Assembly (NCBI GenBank): GCA_965153355.1
Contig: OZ231126.1
Location: 27,838,001-27,902,000 of the forward strand
DNA length: 64,000 nucleotides
Source of the DNA: Flaccisagitta enflata
Lineage: Eukaryota > Chaetognatha > Sagittoidea > Aphragmophora
Reading direction: 5' to 3'
Part shown: piece after piece, positions 12,301 through 27,200 of the stretch
Position numbering within the stretch: the stretch's first letter is position 1
Layout: each line of letters begins with the position of its first letter
Program-made: the position numbers and the translations under genes
Notes under the pieces: generated by a model
The model's input: only the letters and a program-made list of their open reading frames with translations
The model's database searches: none
What the model was told of the DNA's origin: nothing

Positions 12301-15300
12301 GTTCTAGGTACAATCTCAAAATTCCCTCTGATGACGCCACTCATATTCCTCTTAGTGACTCAAATCATCTTTCAAAAGAACATTTCATTCAGCCAAATGG
12401 GCTGTGGTGGGGGGTGCTAAAACTTTTGGCGCCTCATCACGCTGTATTTTGCGTCCATGTGTAATTGATTGATTTTTTCCCCCAAGTCCCGATGGTTTTT
12501 TTTCATGATCACTATTCTCTTCCCCGTGTTTGCCTTTTAAATCAAATTCATACACAAATTAAATCGTGAACCAGCGCCACTCCAATGATATGGTAGTATA
12601 GCGGATTTTTTTTGGGAGATGGTGGTATTTTAATACAAGTCTAAGCGCATGAATCTAACGACTATTTTTTGTTGATCGAAGTGTTTTTTGTTCTCCATTC
12701 AGTCCAATTTGGTTCATCTTCGCAAGAAATGTAATCCAAACGGCAGCATGGCATCCATGGACTCCATTTCCACGGACATTACCACTTCTCCCAGCTCCGG
12801 AAAAGGTAATTTAGGATGCACTGCGTTTCAAAAGATAGCGAAAAAAGAAAGGGAAGAAAAAAAAGCCGCAACAAAGGTATAAAGAAAAATGAAACAAAGC
12901 AGAAAGAAAGAGAAAGATAGAAAAACAGACGAAGGTAAAGAAAGTAAAAGAAAGAAAAAGTATGAAAGAAAGAAACAGAGAGACTGAGACAGAATAGAAA
13001 AAAACAGCAAGCAAAAAAGACAAAGGGAAAAGAAAAAAAGCGACAGGGCAGGAAGGAAGGAAGGAAGGAAGGAAGGAAGGAAGGAAGGAAGGAAGGAAGG
13101 AAGGAAGGCAGGCAGGCAAGTCATCCAAGGATCGCACATTGTCAGCAGTGCCCGATGCCCTGCTTGGAGTGAAAGCTGAAGAAGTGGAGTGAGAGCAGAG
13201 CAGCGACCCCAAAGGGCCGATGTCCTGTGGGACACAGGGGTGAATTTCCAAACATCCTGAGAGGGCAATTTTCCATGACATTCAATGGGGTTTTCTATTG
13301 TCATCAAATTCGCATCAATTTGCCATGTTATTCAATGGGAATTTCATATTTTTTTCATCAGTTTTCCATGTTATTCAATGGGAAGTTTGCATTTTTTCAA
13401 TTTCCCATATTATTCAATGGAAATTTGAGGCTTGAGAAGCTCGGGGGGGGGGACGGACGGACGTATGGAAATACACTTTTGTGTCCTACAGGACATCGGC
13501 CCTTTGGGGCCGCTGCCCAAAAAGGAAGGAAGGAATAGTCGCAAAAGCGTTAGATGGTCAGCGGTACCCGTTGCCCCTATGTGAGTATATGTGGGTTGTG
13601 ATGGTGAGAGGGGCAGCGGCCCCAAAGGGGCCGATGACCTATGCTCAGTAAGTTTCTGAAGATCTAGGGTTGAAAGTGAGCATCAATAATAGGATTTTAG
13701 CCTCGAGGTTGGGATTTGGGATTTGAGCCTCGAGGGTGGGATTTGAGCCTCAAGGTTGGGATGTGAGTCTGTGGCTGGGGTTTGAGCCTTAAGGCTGGGA
13801 TTTGAGCCTCGAAGCTGGGATTTGAGCTTCAAGTTTGGGATTTGAGCATCAATGCTAGGGTTTGAGTCTCTTGTTTGGGATTTGAGCTTCTAGGCTAGGA
13901 TTTGAACCTCAAAGTTGGGATGTGAGCCTCGAGGTTGGGATGTGAGACTGGAGGTTGGGATTTGGGCCTTGAGGCTAGAATTTGGGCCTCGAGACTAGGA
14001 TTTAGGCCTATAGGTTGGGATTTGAGCTTCAAGGTTAGAATATCAGCTTCGAAGGGGGTGGACGGAGAAGAAGAAGGAGGAGGAGGAGAAGGAGGAGAAA
14101 TTTCTCCTGTGTGAAAGCATAGGTCATCGGCCCCTTCGGGGCCGCTGCCCAAAAAGGGATTATTTGCTCTCTCACTTGCTGTAACAAAACCTCACCTCAT
14201 TAAAATAAAAAACAAAATACAAAACTGTTTCAGCTTCTCCGAGCCTTTCTTACGGTCCGCCCAAATCGCCTACATTTCCGTCGAGGGAATCTCTCGTCGA
14301 ATCCACTTCTTCCGGCGTCGAATTCCAAGACTCGGTAGTCGAGATTACCGCCGTCAAAGACGCCTCATTCGCAGATTCCGAAGAGTCTGGTCAACCGCCT
14401 CCGCCGCCGATGAAAAAACGAACTTCCGTCAACGCCAACCCTCCAAAAGACGCGCCCGCAGCCTCAACTATCGACGCCGAGGAGAAAACCGAGAGCCCAC
14501 ACAAAAACTTCGATGCTAGTCAACCACATCACGAGGTAAATCAAGTCATTTCTTTCTTATTTTCCCATTGATCCGGCGCTTTAGTCTATGATCTCTCTGA
14601 TCCGTCGTTGGTCTTAGGTCGTTGGTCTGTTCGTAAGACCGTTGAAGTCGTAAATTTATCGTTACCTCATATTACAACTAATTTCTCGCAATCAATGTAA
14701 GAAGAAATCCTTGCAATGATCACTACGGGCTTAACCTAACAGCATGAATACGGCTTATTGATTTTTTTTTTCTGCGCGCTTCTTTTTTCTCACTCGCCAA
14801 AAATAGATCCCTATTCCGCGGCTTACCCCCAGCCGTCAAGCCCCCAAGCCTCGATTAGTGGCTTTTCAGGTATACAAGCGTTAAAGCTCCACAAAACTTC
14901 ATGAGATTGCCGTGGGATGATCCATCACTCACATGATAGTGTAGCACTTTCTTTTTTGTTTTGATGTTTCACGTGATTTCCCACGATATTTCAAGCATCA
15001 TTCTCTCGAGCTCTCAACTTTTGATAGCATAAAAATTTTAAGATGATTTGCCGTGACACAGCTTTTGCGCCGTTCGTCTGTGGACCTATTTGCTGGATGG
15101 GGTAGTCGGGTCGGGTTGATGACTTAGGAATTGGTTTTCCGATTCGAAGCCTCACCCAGCGATAAAGCCAGAAATTTCATTGATTTGCACCACAATGAAT
15201 AACTGCGGTGATATTTTACACTCTCGTGGACCCCTACCGCGCCGCGCCGACCGCCGTGTTCTCTCCGGTTTCGCACATTAGGTTTCCCACCATCTTTCTC

Positions 15301-18151
15301 TCTTTCTCTCTCTCTCTTTCTCTCTTTCTCTCTTTCTCTCTCTCTTTCTCCTCATTTCTCATTAACTGTGCCGATTTTTCTGTCTTGTCCTCTTTTTCAC
15401 GATTGGAAATTTTCCTCGAGTCACCGCACTTCATGTCTATCATCAGAGCTCTCCCTGAGTTCAAACGTCATCTTACCTTATTTTTTCCCACGCCTTTGTT
15501 TCTCTCTTTTTTTTTTAACTTATCCGTTCTACCATTTATAACAATCCAACAATAACAACGACAACAACCTTAAAGAAACGAACGGTAACCGGATTCTGGA
15601 AGTCTTTTCGGCGTCGTCCCGCCCGTTGCCACGCCTCTGATCACGCTCAGTCATCTCACGCCCTCTTGCATTCCACCTCTTCCTCTTCTCGTTCTTCGTC
15701 ATCATTCTCACTCGACGCCGGCGGCGGCGGTGGCGGCGGCGGCGTTTCCAACAGCGCCGCTCTCGACGCCGCTTCGCCCATCGTCCATTTCTCGGCTTTT
15801 CCTCGTCTTCTCAAGCAGAAAATGAGAAAGGCCGAAAGTCCTTTGAGAGTCAAATCGGCGATAGGAGGAACCGCCACTGCGGCTAAAGCAGGAGCAGAAG
15901 CGGCAGTTACAACATCAATCGAAGCAGCAGCAAGTGCAACTACACAGGCTCTCTCATCTAACCAAGCCGCTCCTCCTCCACCACCTTTGTCTAGTAAGAA
16001 TGATTCCCCTTTGGTCGTTCGGCATTTGCTGCCAGGCTTACCGGCCGATGGGATACTTCCGTATGTCATGGATCGCAGCGTCTCTTTCACGCTCGGTCGG
16101 TCGCGACATCGACGCTCTTCTAACGCCGTCCCATCCGCCGCCGCCGCCGCTTCTGGTTCCACTCTACCTATTCGAGATGAAGGTGGCCTTTCCCGCGCTT
16201 TCAGCGTTCAAAAGATTCACCTTCGACCTTTGCCGCCTACTCCCGCACCCACGCCGGTATCCTCCGGCAGAAGCGAATCGGCGAAAAGTCGCGAATCCGG
16301 CGGCATTTCAGCTCCTTCGCGAAATTCTACATCCCACGATTCACCAACGACATGGAGGGAAGAAAATGCCACCGAGAAGCGCGGCCCACTTCCGGTTACG
16401 CCTCATTCTTGCCGACGCGTGTTGATGAAGGCCGTCAAAAATTGCCGGAAAAACAACAACAACAACGGCACCTACAAGCGCGAAAGAATGTCCAGGTCCG
16501 AGGACTGTTTGGATTCGAAATTGAGAATGGAGGACAAGGCCAAGGCGGCGGTCAAGGGCTGGCCACTGGATGAGTCTGTCGTGAACAGCCGCGAAGGGAA
16601 CGCAGAAACTTATCGCGAAAGACGATCAAGCATCGACGAGCTGACTTATTATTCCACGTGGTGCGTCGTGCGGAGAAGTGGGAAAAAAGAATTTGGTTCT
16701 CGTGTCTGTTTGCGTCCGCGATCCATGGACGTTGCTCTTTTGTTAAAACGGAGTTCCGGGTCACCGATGCTGCTGCCATCTTCGAGCGGAGATCGGGAAA
16801 AATGTTCCTTGGACCATAGAGGAAAATTTTACGTCATGAAGCGCACTCCGTCGCAAGAGTCGATAGAACGGTGTGATCGCAAAGTGAGTTGAGTTTAAGA
16901 AAAGATGAGAAAAAAATTGTACTCAGTCATGATGAATGATGATGCAATAATTGTACCGTATTTTATGATACAATCATGGGTAATTTCAGGAGAAACCAAC
17001 CAAATCATAAAACCCTCAAATCATGGATTTTGCTTATTTATGGTGTACAGGTGCGCCCTGGGAAGTTATTTACAGATCTTGAATCTTTTCGTTTTACGAC
17101 CAATATTTTAGATTTTATGGCCGTTTGAAATTTTTGAAATTTTGGGAAATTTTAGGAATTTTGCAATGTTTGAAAGGTCATAACTCCTATAGAATTTTGA
17201 GAAAAGAGGTGATCATGGTATCAGTCTTCTAGTTTTAACCTAGAGAATCTAATGGAGCAAAAAAATTTTCCAAAAAAAGTTGATATGATAGTTTTTTTGC
17301 CTATGCGGGGCCATTTTGGGTACCCCTAGGTACCTAGTACGATGAAATTTGGTGAAAAAATTTGGAAAAAGCTCTTTAATGTTTTTTTATTCATATTCAA
17401 AAGATAAAAAAAATGGCCCTTTTTCTCAAAGATATCGAAATAAGGGGTCAAAGTTGACTCCTTTGAATCCTAGCTCCTGATTGGCTGTTTAGTCCAATCG
17501 CTGACCAATCAGGAGCCAGGATTCAAAGGACTCGACTTTGACCACTTATTTTAGGATCTTTGAGAAAAAGGGCCATTTTTTTTTCTTTTGGATATGAATC
17601 AAAAAACTTTAAAGAACTTTTTCCAAATATTTTTTTACCAAATTTCATCGTACTAGGTACCTAGGGGTACCCAAAATGGCCCCGCATAGGCAAAAAAACT
17701 ATCATATCAACTTTTTTCAGAAAATTTTTTTGCTCCATTAGATTCTCTAGGTTAAAACTAGTAGATTGATACCAAGATCACTTCTTTTCTAAAAATACTA
17801 TTGGAGTTATGACCTTTCAAACATTGCAAAATTCCTAAAATTTCCCAAAATTTCCAAAATTTCAAACGGCCATAAAATCTAATATATTGGTCGTAAAACG
17901 AAAAGATTCAGGATCTGTAAATAACTTCCTAGGGCGCACCTGTACACCAAAAATAAAGAAAATCCATGATTTGAGGGTTTTATGATTTGGTTGGTTTCTC
18001 CTGAAATTACCCTTATGCACCCACAGACGCTTGTCAACGCGCAGTCACAAATACACGCGGTCGCACTTAACACACGCACACACACGCACACGCACGCACA
18101 CACACGCACACACACGCACACACACGCACACACACGCACACACACGCACAC

Positions 18152-18218
<67 letters not shown>

Positions 18219-21200
18219 CACACGCACACACGCACACGCACACACAAACACGCACACACTCTCTGACTCTTAAGATACGCAGGCGCCCGTTGCACTCATA
18301 ATCGCTCTTTTATCTCCTCGCTTCATCCTCCCAATGATTCCATCACAATTCAGCTGAGGCATTCCATTTCCGCTGACTCCAACATTCATCGCGCCTCTGC
18401 GTCAAAATCAACCCTACAACCAACGCCAACTCAGAGCAGCCCAAATTTGATCCCTGTGAAATATCTACTGCCTCAACAATCAGAATCCCCTTCTTCATTT
18501 TCTACCTTCGATGGCCACGATGGACACTCTCCTTCGTTAGCGAGCGAGAGGAAAAAGGAAAAGGGAAACAAGAAGGAGGAAGATCCTTGTCTGAATAATG
18601 ACCGGCGATGTTACTACGCGAGGCGCGCGAGTGGAAAAGAAAATCAAGCGAGAAAAGAAGCCGGTTCTGACTGGCGCGATCGAGCGGAAATTCGCGCGGG
18701 TCATAATGTGTGTCATTCGCCGGCTGAGGTGAGCGGCGCCGCGCTTAGTAGCGATGAAACCGCTGCTTCGCGGACCTTCGTTGGAAGTGACGCCGCGCTC
18801 AGTGCCACGGAAATCAATACTACAGCTTCGGAGAGTGCCGCGCAGGTCGATGTCATTTACGACGCGCCGTGGCGAAGTCTAGAATGGCGGCGAGATTCGC
18901 CGTGGCTTAGCCTTCCGTGGCGCCGTAAATTGCATCATTGTCGTCTGTCGCACCGTCATACGCGCGAGGATATGGTTGAGGTCACTTAGCTGACTTTGAA
19001 GGAGCGCTGCTCCTAAACAAATAGAGCTACTAACCCCAAATTGGTCGGGTGGGCGGGGGCATCCAACCCCCATTCACGCCCTAACTCCCTCCTCACACAC
19101 AAAATATACACACAAAGTATCTAAAACGCTTGTATTTCCACTTTACCATTCGATCACCATGAATGGAACATTGGACCGACGGACTAACAGATGGACTGAT
19201 GGACCCATGGACGGATGGTTAAAACCTCTTATGTCGGGATGCAAACGAAGGCAAAGTTCCGATTTCAGACTCTTTTTACAATTATATGAATACCAGATTA
19301 TAGATCATTAAATGAAATTTATAGTTTTGTAGTTTAGAAATATCTTATTAGTAAAGAAAACCTAGTATAATAAAGTCATTGGCATTGCTTCAATTTATTA
19401 AGACAAGAAATGATCACTCAAAGCAATAAATTCTTTCAAAATGATAGAGTAAAAATTCAGAACTTCTGAAGGGAAAATTTTAAAACTTAAATGAATTGAA
19501 TAATTTTCCATTTGTAAGAACATGGCCCTTATCTTATATGTTCTTAGAATGAGGCCATGTTTTTAAAAATGCACTGTTTTTCAGGGGTGTATATAATTGA
19601 GCGGCTTTTGATTTTATTCCCCCCCTGCCTTTGATTTTCTTTCCCGCGACGCGTCACATCACGTTATAAAATCTATGATTTTCTTCCCCACAAAGCAAGA
19701 AAACAGTATATTTGAGGTTTGAATAGTGTTAAAATGTATTGAAGTAATCAGAGACTACCATTTGGAACTACCAAAAGTGTTAAATCTTCATATTTTTAGC
19801 TTTTAATTTTTTTCCCCATCTTCAAACCCTTAGATTTTATTCTCAACTTTATACACACCTGCTGTTTTTTTATCTACCAATTTTTTCCCATGCAAAATCA
19901 AAATAGATGCAATATGATAATTATATTCTTTGATGAAAAAAATAAAAGCAGTAAAATTTTTAATATTAAAAAAATTGATTTGACTCTTGAAATTTGGTCT
20001 TCGTTTGCACCTCGACTTATTGAGTTACATTTCTGCAACTAAAAAGTTGTTAATACTCTTTCTAGGGTCTGTAGCTTTATTCGTTTAGGAGCAGCACTCT
20101 TTGGAAGTTGAGAGCTAGTCCAGATGTCTCCGGTCATCCTGTTGACCTATTTGTTAAGACATTTGCGATGCGATGATGGTGAATGAATTTCACTCTTTGA
20201 TTGAATGTTTTTCCAAAACTAGTTCTTGGGGCGCCAAAGATATGCGTCCGCGTGTCAGTCTTGTCCTGCTAAAAATTGCATGCTTGAAATATCGCTGGGT
20301 AATTACACTTAATGCAGTAGTCATTAGTCTTGTATCTTGTGTTTCAGTAGTTGCTAGCTAACTTGCTAGTATAGTAGTTTCTCTTGGGGAGATGGAGTTC
20401 AGGGGTAGTCCATGAGCTAATTTACCCACTGTGATTGGCATAAATTTACTGAGCCCTTCACCCCGATTGCTAGTCGCACCGGCTTAGATGAACCCTCAAC
20501 ACTCCTAGTTCAACTTGGCTCTCTTTTTAGGAACCTGAAAGACCAACCCCTGCCACTGCTGCAGACTGGAGGAACTTCACACTGACACGAAAATCGCGAC
20601 CACAGTCTTCCATCATACGTAAGTGTGTTTCATGTTTTTGATATCAAGGTGTGTGTGTGTGCGCGTGCGTGTGTTTGTGTGTGTGTGTGCCCCTACCGTA
20701 TTTTTTTCTAAAAAGCGCCCCGGGCTCTTTTGAAATTGAAATAAGACTTTGCTTTTTAACCCTTCAATAAGCGCCCCTTTATATTGTAGATGAACTGTCA
20801 TTCAGTCTATCTTTTTCATGAAAGGCTACCAAAATGCTAAATTTGACTGAAAATGAAGATATTCATTGCGTATATCTGATTGAAAGTCTCTGAAAATGTT
20901 TTTTTGCGTTATATTGTTTCATCATTTTACTCAATATTTCTGAACAAATCTCTGTTGAAAAGTGTAATGCTAAGATAAAAGAGGGGGGGGCGCTTTTTAG
21001 AAAAAAATACGGTATTTGTGCGTATGTTTGTGTATGTGCGTGTGTGTGTGTATGTGCGTGTATGTGCGTACGTGTGTGCGTATGTGTGTGTGTGTATGTG
21101 CGTATGTGTATGCAGTCTATGGACAAAACGATATTTGTGTATATTGCGGTGGTGTGACATGATTCATTGATGAAGATTATTGTAAATGGTAGAAATAGAA

Positions 21201-24200
21201 TTAGACCGTAGAACATTCCGACCTGTATTCTAGGGTCTAATTTTATTTCTACCTTTTTCATTAATCTTTGTCGGTGAATCATCTCATGCAACCGCAATAT
21301 ACACAAATATCGTTTTGTCCATTGACTGTATGTGTGCGTAGGTGTGTGTGTATGTAATACTACGTATGTGCGTGTATGTGTGTATGTGCGTGTATGTGCA
21401 TGTGTGTATGTGCGTACGTGTGTGCGTATGTGTGTGCGTATGTGCGTACGTGTATGTATTTGCGTGTGCGTGAGTGAGCGCGTGTTTGTATAAACTGGGT
21501 AAAGATGATAAAGCTTCATCGTGGGAAACCGGGAAAGTTAGAATTTTTTTTTGTCATGCATTATTGTAGGCCTATATAGATAGAAAAGGCAAAGATTCGT
21601 TTTGCAGCTACCACATTTCATCATGAAAGTATTAATTCTAGATTACGCATATCACGATGACTCATAACGGTTTTCTAGATCATCCATCACGAAAATAGAA
21701 ATGACCGGCCATCCTCACTCAAGAGAAAAAAAATCTTCCTCGGGTGACGTAAAATCCATTAATTTTCGTCGTAAATTTTCTCGACTTTTGGGCGATGTTC
21801 TCACACGAAACTACTCCTTTTACATCTTCCGTAGTGAATCGTGCGAAAATAATATCTCCCAACTATATTCGATTCAGTCGGGTTTGCGTCTCTTCATGGT
21901 TTATGGAATTGAACAGCATCAAAGTATTCACACTGACATTCGACATCCCAGAACTGTTGTTTTTAAAAACCTCAAACAATTACTGCTCACGACCAAAGCC
22001 CTCTGAAAATTATAACGTGTACTCTTGAAAAAAGAAGAAATTAGTTGGCAACCGAATCGAGTGTTAAATGATTCGTCAAAATCCCTTAAATTCTTTCAAA
22101 TGTTGTCTTTCTTAAAATTCCCATGTTTGTCTTCCCCCGTCGCTGGTTGTAGGGAGGGAAAAACTATTTGGAGAAAAAAAACAAGGCCAAGTACGCCGAT
22201 GTGTGCGGCGAATGGATGAAGATATGGATTAGGTCATGAATGAGAGAAAGAGAGAATGTGTGAGTGCAATATTGCTGGAGTAATTCATTTATTCTAGCAT
22301 GCCGCTAGGTAAGCGTTAACTACAGAAGTAATGAATGCATACCTGCGCGTAGGGCTAGGAATTTGTGCAAATATGATTGCATTCATGAAGGAGAAAGTGT
22401 TGGCGGACGGGCATATCCTACAGTAGATGTGCGAGGTCAAACCTAACGCTAGACGCTCTCTCTTTCTCGGCAATCAAAACTGATCATCCCTCGATGATTT
22501 CGTTTTGATATATCAAAGATCCTTTTCTTATCCCCCGATTCCATTCTTTCGGTTTTAAAAATCCTTTCTCCCTTCTTCACGCTCGCTTTTTTTTCAAAAT
22601 AGAAGATTTTCTCTGGTTTTTCTTTATTTGGTTGCGTTTAATCCTTGGATCGAGTTCCAGTTTATTTGTCTTTCCCTTCTTTTCCGTTTACAACCTGTAT
22701 TTGCCTACTCGTCGTCGTTTGATCCCGCCATAGTTTAGCAACCGACGGACTATTGGGGGCCTTTTTTCTGGGAAAGAAAAATAACATTTTTTCTTCTCCT
22801 TTCTGGGACAGCGGCTTTAAAAGGGTCAACTTCCAGATGTACAGAGAATTTATTACTCCTCACCCACAACAGCTTTGAAGTTGGATATTTTGATACCAGA
22901 AACATCACTTTGCAGCAGACTCAGGCTATTATGACGCTTAAATCTAAAAATGGTAACCTGTATACAAGGATTTGGGCCCGATTCTTGCAATAAGTGTGTT
23001 TGCGGCCATTAATTAGCCATTTCAAGATGCTGTCCTGCATGTATACTTTTCATGCAGTTCTCGTGGCAGGGTCACCACTGACCATGTGAGCCTGGACGAA
23101 TGTCTCCCTCTCTCTTTTTCCCCTCCCCTCTTTTTCCCCAGTTTTCACTGGATGGCATTGAATCGACTTGACTGATGTTATTACTGTCAAATGTTTGCCA
23201 CGCAATAGCATGGTCAACAAACAAGATACAGTAAATGGACAAAAAATCCTCAAAAAGAAATACGGCTCATTCCCTATCTCGTACTTAAGTTTCAAATTCA
23301 AGAGCGATTAAAAATGGGGAAAGAAAAAGGAAATCTCCACTTCTCTTTAATATCTGCATCTTTCGTATTCTATTTGTATGAGCACAAAAAAGTGTATGGT
23401 CACCACTCCCATCCACTTCATATCATATTTTTTTTTCAAATCACAAGAGGGAAAGGCGATTAGATGTGAGGGCCTTTGAGGGGATAAATATATCCTGAAG
23501 TCGCTGCTCCTGATGGTCGGAGCTTCTGGCTGTCCGTTCGGCTGTGCTTCCGCCTGCTATGTCACTGAACACGTACCTCAGGCCTTGTTTAACATACCAC
23601 TCAACCGCTACTGAATTAGGTCGGCCTAATTCAGGGAACGAGCGTCTTCTGCTGTTAAGGCGAGCTTTTATCTCTCTCCCAGCTTCCCTTCGTCGTCGTA
23701 GTCGTCACCTCCGCTCCTTTTATCTCCCCTTCAACGTTATCAGTAAATTCTAACATAGGTTTGCGAAGTAATGAAGCGTAAGATACACGAATAAGGGAGT
23801 TCTCTCAGTTTCCAACGCCGTCTGAGTCCATTTTACGGTTTCGCTTTTTGTTACGTTTTCGTCGTCATAACAACGTAATCGCATTATTGTCGTCATCGTC
23901 GTCGTCATGGTAATCGTCATCGATTACCATGCTAATCGTCATCGATTACGTCATTTTTGTCAAATTTTCATTATTGCATTCTTGATTCCACGCCATTGCC
24001 CGCGATCGTCTTTCCCCCACGGCCTCTACTGTCTCGTCATTAGTATGGATGAAGTTCTGACTCTTTCTCTATCGGCGCTACCACTACCAATAAAGGCGGC
24101 TCTCGCCGACCGGAAAAAAGTCGTAAATGGGAGTCTTTTTTTCATTGCATCTTCTTCTGTGTGCATCTCATGATGTCTGGTTGACTGCCTGCCTGTTTTT

Positions 24201-27200
24201 GTTATTCAATCTGTCTCTCTGCGTCTCTTTTTTGGTCTTCCTTTGTCTTTTAGTGAGTGCGTGTGTGCTTGCGTGTGTGTGTGTGTCTCTCTCTCTTTCT
24301 CACTCACTCTCTCTCTTTTTCTCTCTCTCTCTCACACTCTCTCACACTCTCTCTCTCTCTCTCTGTTTTTCTAGTATGTATATGTGTGAGTCTCTGTCTT
24401 TCTTTTCTTTCTCTCTCTCTCACAGAATAAAATGCAAAAGCTAGCGTCATAAAACTCAGGCTCAATTTGTGTAACATCCTGACTAATCTGTAGTGTTACA
24501 TAGAAGCCAAAAAATAGGATCAATGAAAAATCTCGATTTTTGCAAAAAAGCGAAAAAATAAAAGATTAAAAAATTCATAGCGCCAAAACTAATGATCATA
24601 GAGACTTCTGGTTGGCGCCATTTGAAAGAGAAAAATAAGCTCTTTCTTAGTTATGAATAAAAAAAAATGTATCATCCCAGTCAGGAAATGGCTCAACTTC
24701 CTCAAATGCCTCAAATCGAAAATGGAAGACCCGATTTCTCCCCTACGTTTCAAAAAGTCGAATTACGTAATTCGACTTTTTTCCAATGATCCCATCATTT
24801 GTCCTATGATAATTACTCGCGACTGACGCTAGCGTAAATACATTTCGGACCTGAAAATATTTCTTGAAATATTTGTATATATCGCGAGATTCTAATTTCT
24901 ATCTCGTCGCCTCCATCCTTGTGTGTTTTTCAAGATGTTAAAACAGATTTTTGACATTTTTCCAGCATAACTCCTCTTCTATTCTGGTGTTCCTTTTTTG
25001 TGGATTTGAGGAAACTGAGCCTCGTTCATATATGTTCATCTGGTATATTTTTGTTCAAATGTCTAACGGGGAAAATTGATTCAAAACTATGAATTATCTG
25101 GAAAAAAGTGTCTGCGATAAAAGGCCTGTAGCTCGTCATCCATTGAAGACGTCTCTCATTTTACGTACTTCTCAAGTTTTTTTCTAAATCGTCGTTTGGG
25201 ATCGAATGGATTTTTTATTTTAAAGAGACGTCGACAAGAATGAATCATATTCATGGAAATGAGTTGCCTCCACTTTCCCGCTGACTTTTCTTTTTGCGTC
25301 TCCGATCGAAGTCAGATTCTGTCTCGCGGGAGGTCGCCCAATTTCGCCTACCTTAACCAATTTTGCCTACCTTAACCAATTTTAACCTTCCCACTGCGGG
25401 ACGATAAAAGATAGTTTTCAGTTCTCTAAAAAGTTTGAGCTTTTTTAGCATTTGATGGTTTTATACTAAAATGATTCAATTGAGTTATGATTTAAAAAAA
25501 AAAGAACAGATAAGGAAATTAAACTAGGAACAAATAAGGTCCATAGACCAATGTTGCATGTGTTAGCACTCTCAGAAAAAGTTACGGGCTATAAGACTAA
25601 GTCAGGCAAACAAATTTGAACTAGCTGTCTGTTCTTCCAAAATGTAAAGACTATGAAACAACTTTTAAACAGACCAACAGACATACAGATGGACCGACAG
25701 ATAGCCTGACAGGTTTGGAGAGCTGACTGACTGACCAACAAGTGGTTATAGATGCTAAAAAACCTTTAAAAGTCTTTAATACCCAGGAAAAACCTTTGGA
25801 ATAACTTTGAGAGACAGGTGGACAGACCAATTGGAGGACTGACTGACCGACTGAAAAGTGGCTTAGACTATTGAGTCCCGTAGCACGTGACGTAAAGTAG
25901 GAACGACTGAGAAGTTTCTCACAACTCATAGCAGAAGAAGATTTGATTACAGTAGGACTCCGCCTCATCGGTCCTATTAGGACTGAAGACTTTTTACCTT
26001 TATCTTAGGATAATCTTTATGGAGAGGTGAAATCACAAAAACTATCATTTGGGACTTCAAAATATTGACCTTCATTGATAGGGAACCTTTAAAAGCGAGG
26101 CTGTTATTGCGGGGTTCCACTGTATTTACAGCCAGGGTGGCAGAAACAGGGGCACACTTGGCACATTGTGCCTCGGAACTATAGCACAAAAGTCGGACTT
26201 ATAGATTTGATAATGGAAAAAAATTGGGGAAAAGAAGAAAAAAGTAGGCGTAAAATGGATAAATCAGAAGGATAAATAGGGTATTAGTTTTGATCACTTT
26301 TACTTTTGTTGTAAGAACTCTTAGTTTCCATGAATTGAAAAGAAAAATGCAGAAAACTAATAGTTTTATGCAATATTTTTATAATAATGGTTGATCTTTA
26401 AAAGTCGGACTTATAGCACTGTGAAACCTTGTGCCTTGGACCTATAGAATTTTCTGCCACCCTGTTTACAGCATCCCATCTCGCAGTGCCGGGTCCCGTG
26501 TCCTAACAAGTTACTCTAACCACTTTTGAATTATTTTCTTTCCCCCAAGAAATAAAAGAAAAAAAAAATTCATTCTTTGGAAAATTAGTCATCAATAAAA
26601 TCGATCTTTTGACTCGATGACGAGCGACAAAAGACATTTCGCTCACTTTCGATGACATTTTCCCCTGATTTCAAAAGGACGATGTTGAGACACGAACACG
26701 GAATGCTCAAAATCACCACACGATCAGCTCTAACCCTGTCGTCAAGATTTGACGCATCCTGCTTTGTATTGTCCGAGCATCCAATCCTCTCGACAGGGTC
26801 CCTTGGTGTTCTTCCGAGGGAGTCGCCCTCTTTTTCTTGGCCATCCTTGTCGTCTGTCTTTCGCCACTTTCTGCATCGAGAGACGATGTTTGACAACGGG
26901 TCGGTAACTTCTTCCCCATCATTCCCTTTTGCGAGTACTCCGCCTGGTGCCTTCAATTTCGTTTAAATTCTCGTCATTTCAATCCGCCTTAGTGACGTGA
27001 TTTCTTTCAAAATTGTTAGTCTAGATTTTCAGTGGTGACGTCATTTGCGACGCCTCAAGGGGTCGCCAAACCCGTCAGAAGCGACGATATTTGCCAACAA
27101 TTTCGACGGAAGGGACCCAATTTTACAACCGTTTCCGACCGGCCAGTCAACTAGTCTTTCGAAATAGGACTCCTACCGTTTTCAGAAGGTTAAAATTCAA

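Larger units (their letters stand above)
20640..21490 (+). repeat. (TG)n and TGTATGTGCG microsatellite tracts
   Basis: TG-rich tracts at 20648-20690, 21014-21115 and 21330-21490, separated by two MITEs. Confidence 0.9.
21490..25540. other. CARMIL intron, little recognised
   Basis: Apart from the possible exon at 21699 and the segment at 24443, I see only GTC/ATC-rich simple sequence (23885-23960) and (TC)n tracts at 24285-24425. Confidence 0.4.

Noticed and set aside
15208-15555. 115-codon Leu/Ser/Phe-rich frame
   Set aside because: TCTCTTTC microsatellite translation in the intron before exon 15576.
17879-18295. Cys-Val and Thr-His repeat frames
   Set aside because: Translation of the (CA)n microsatellite on both strands.
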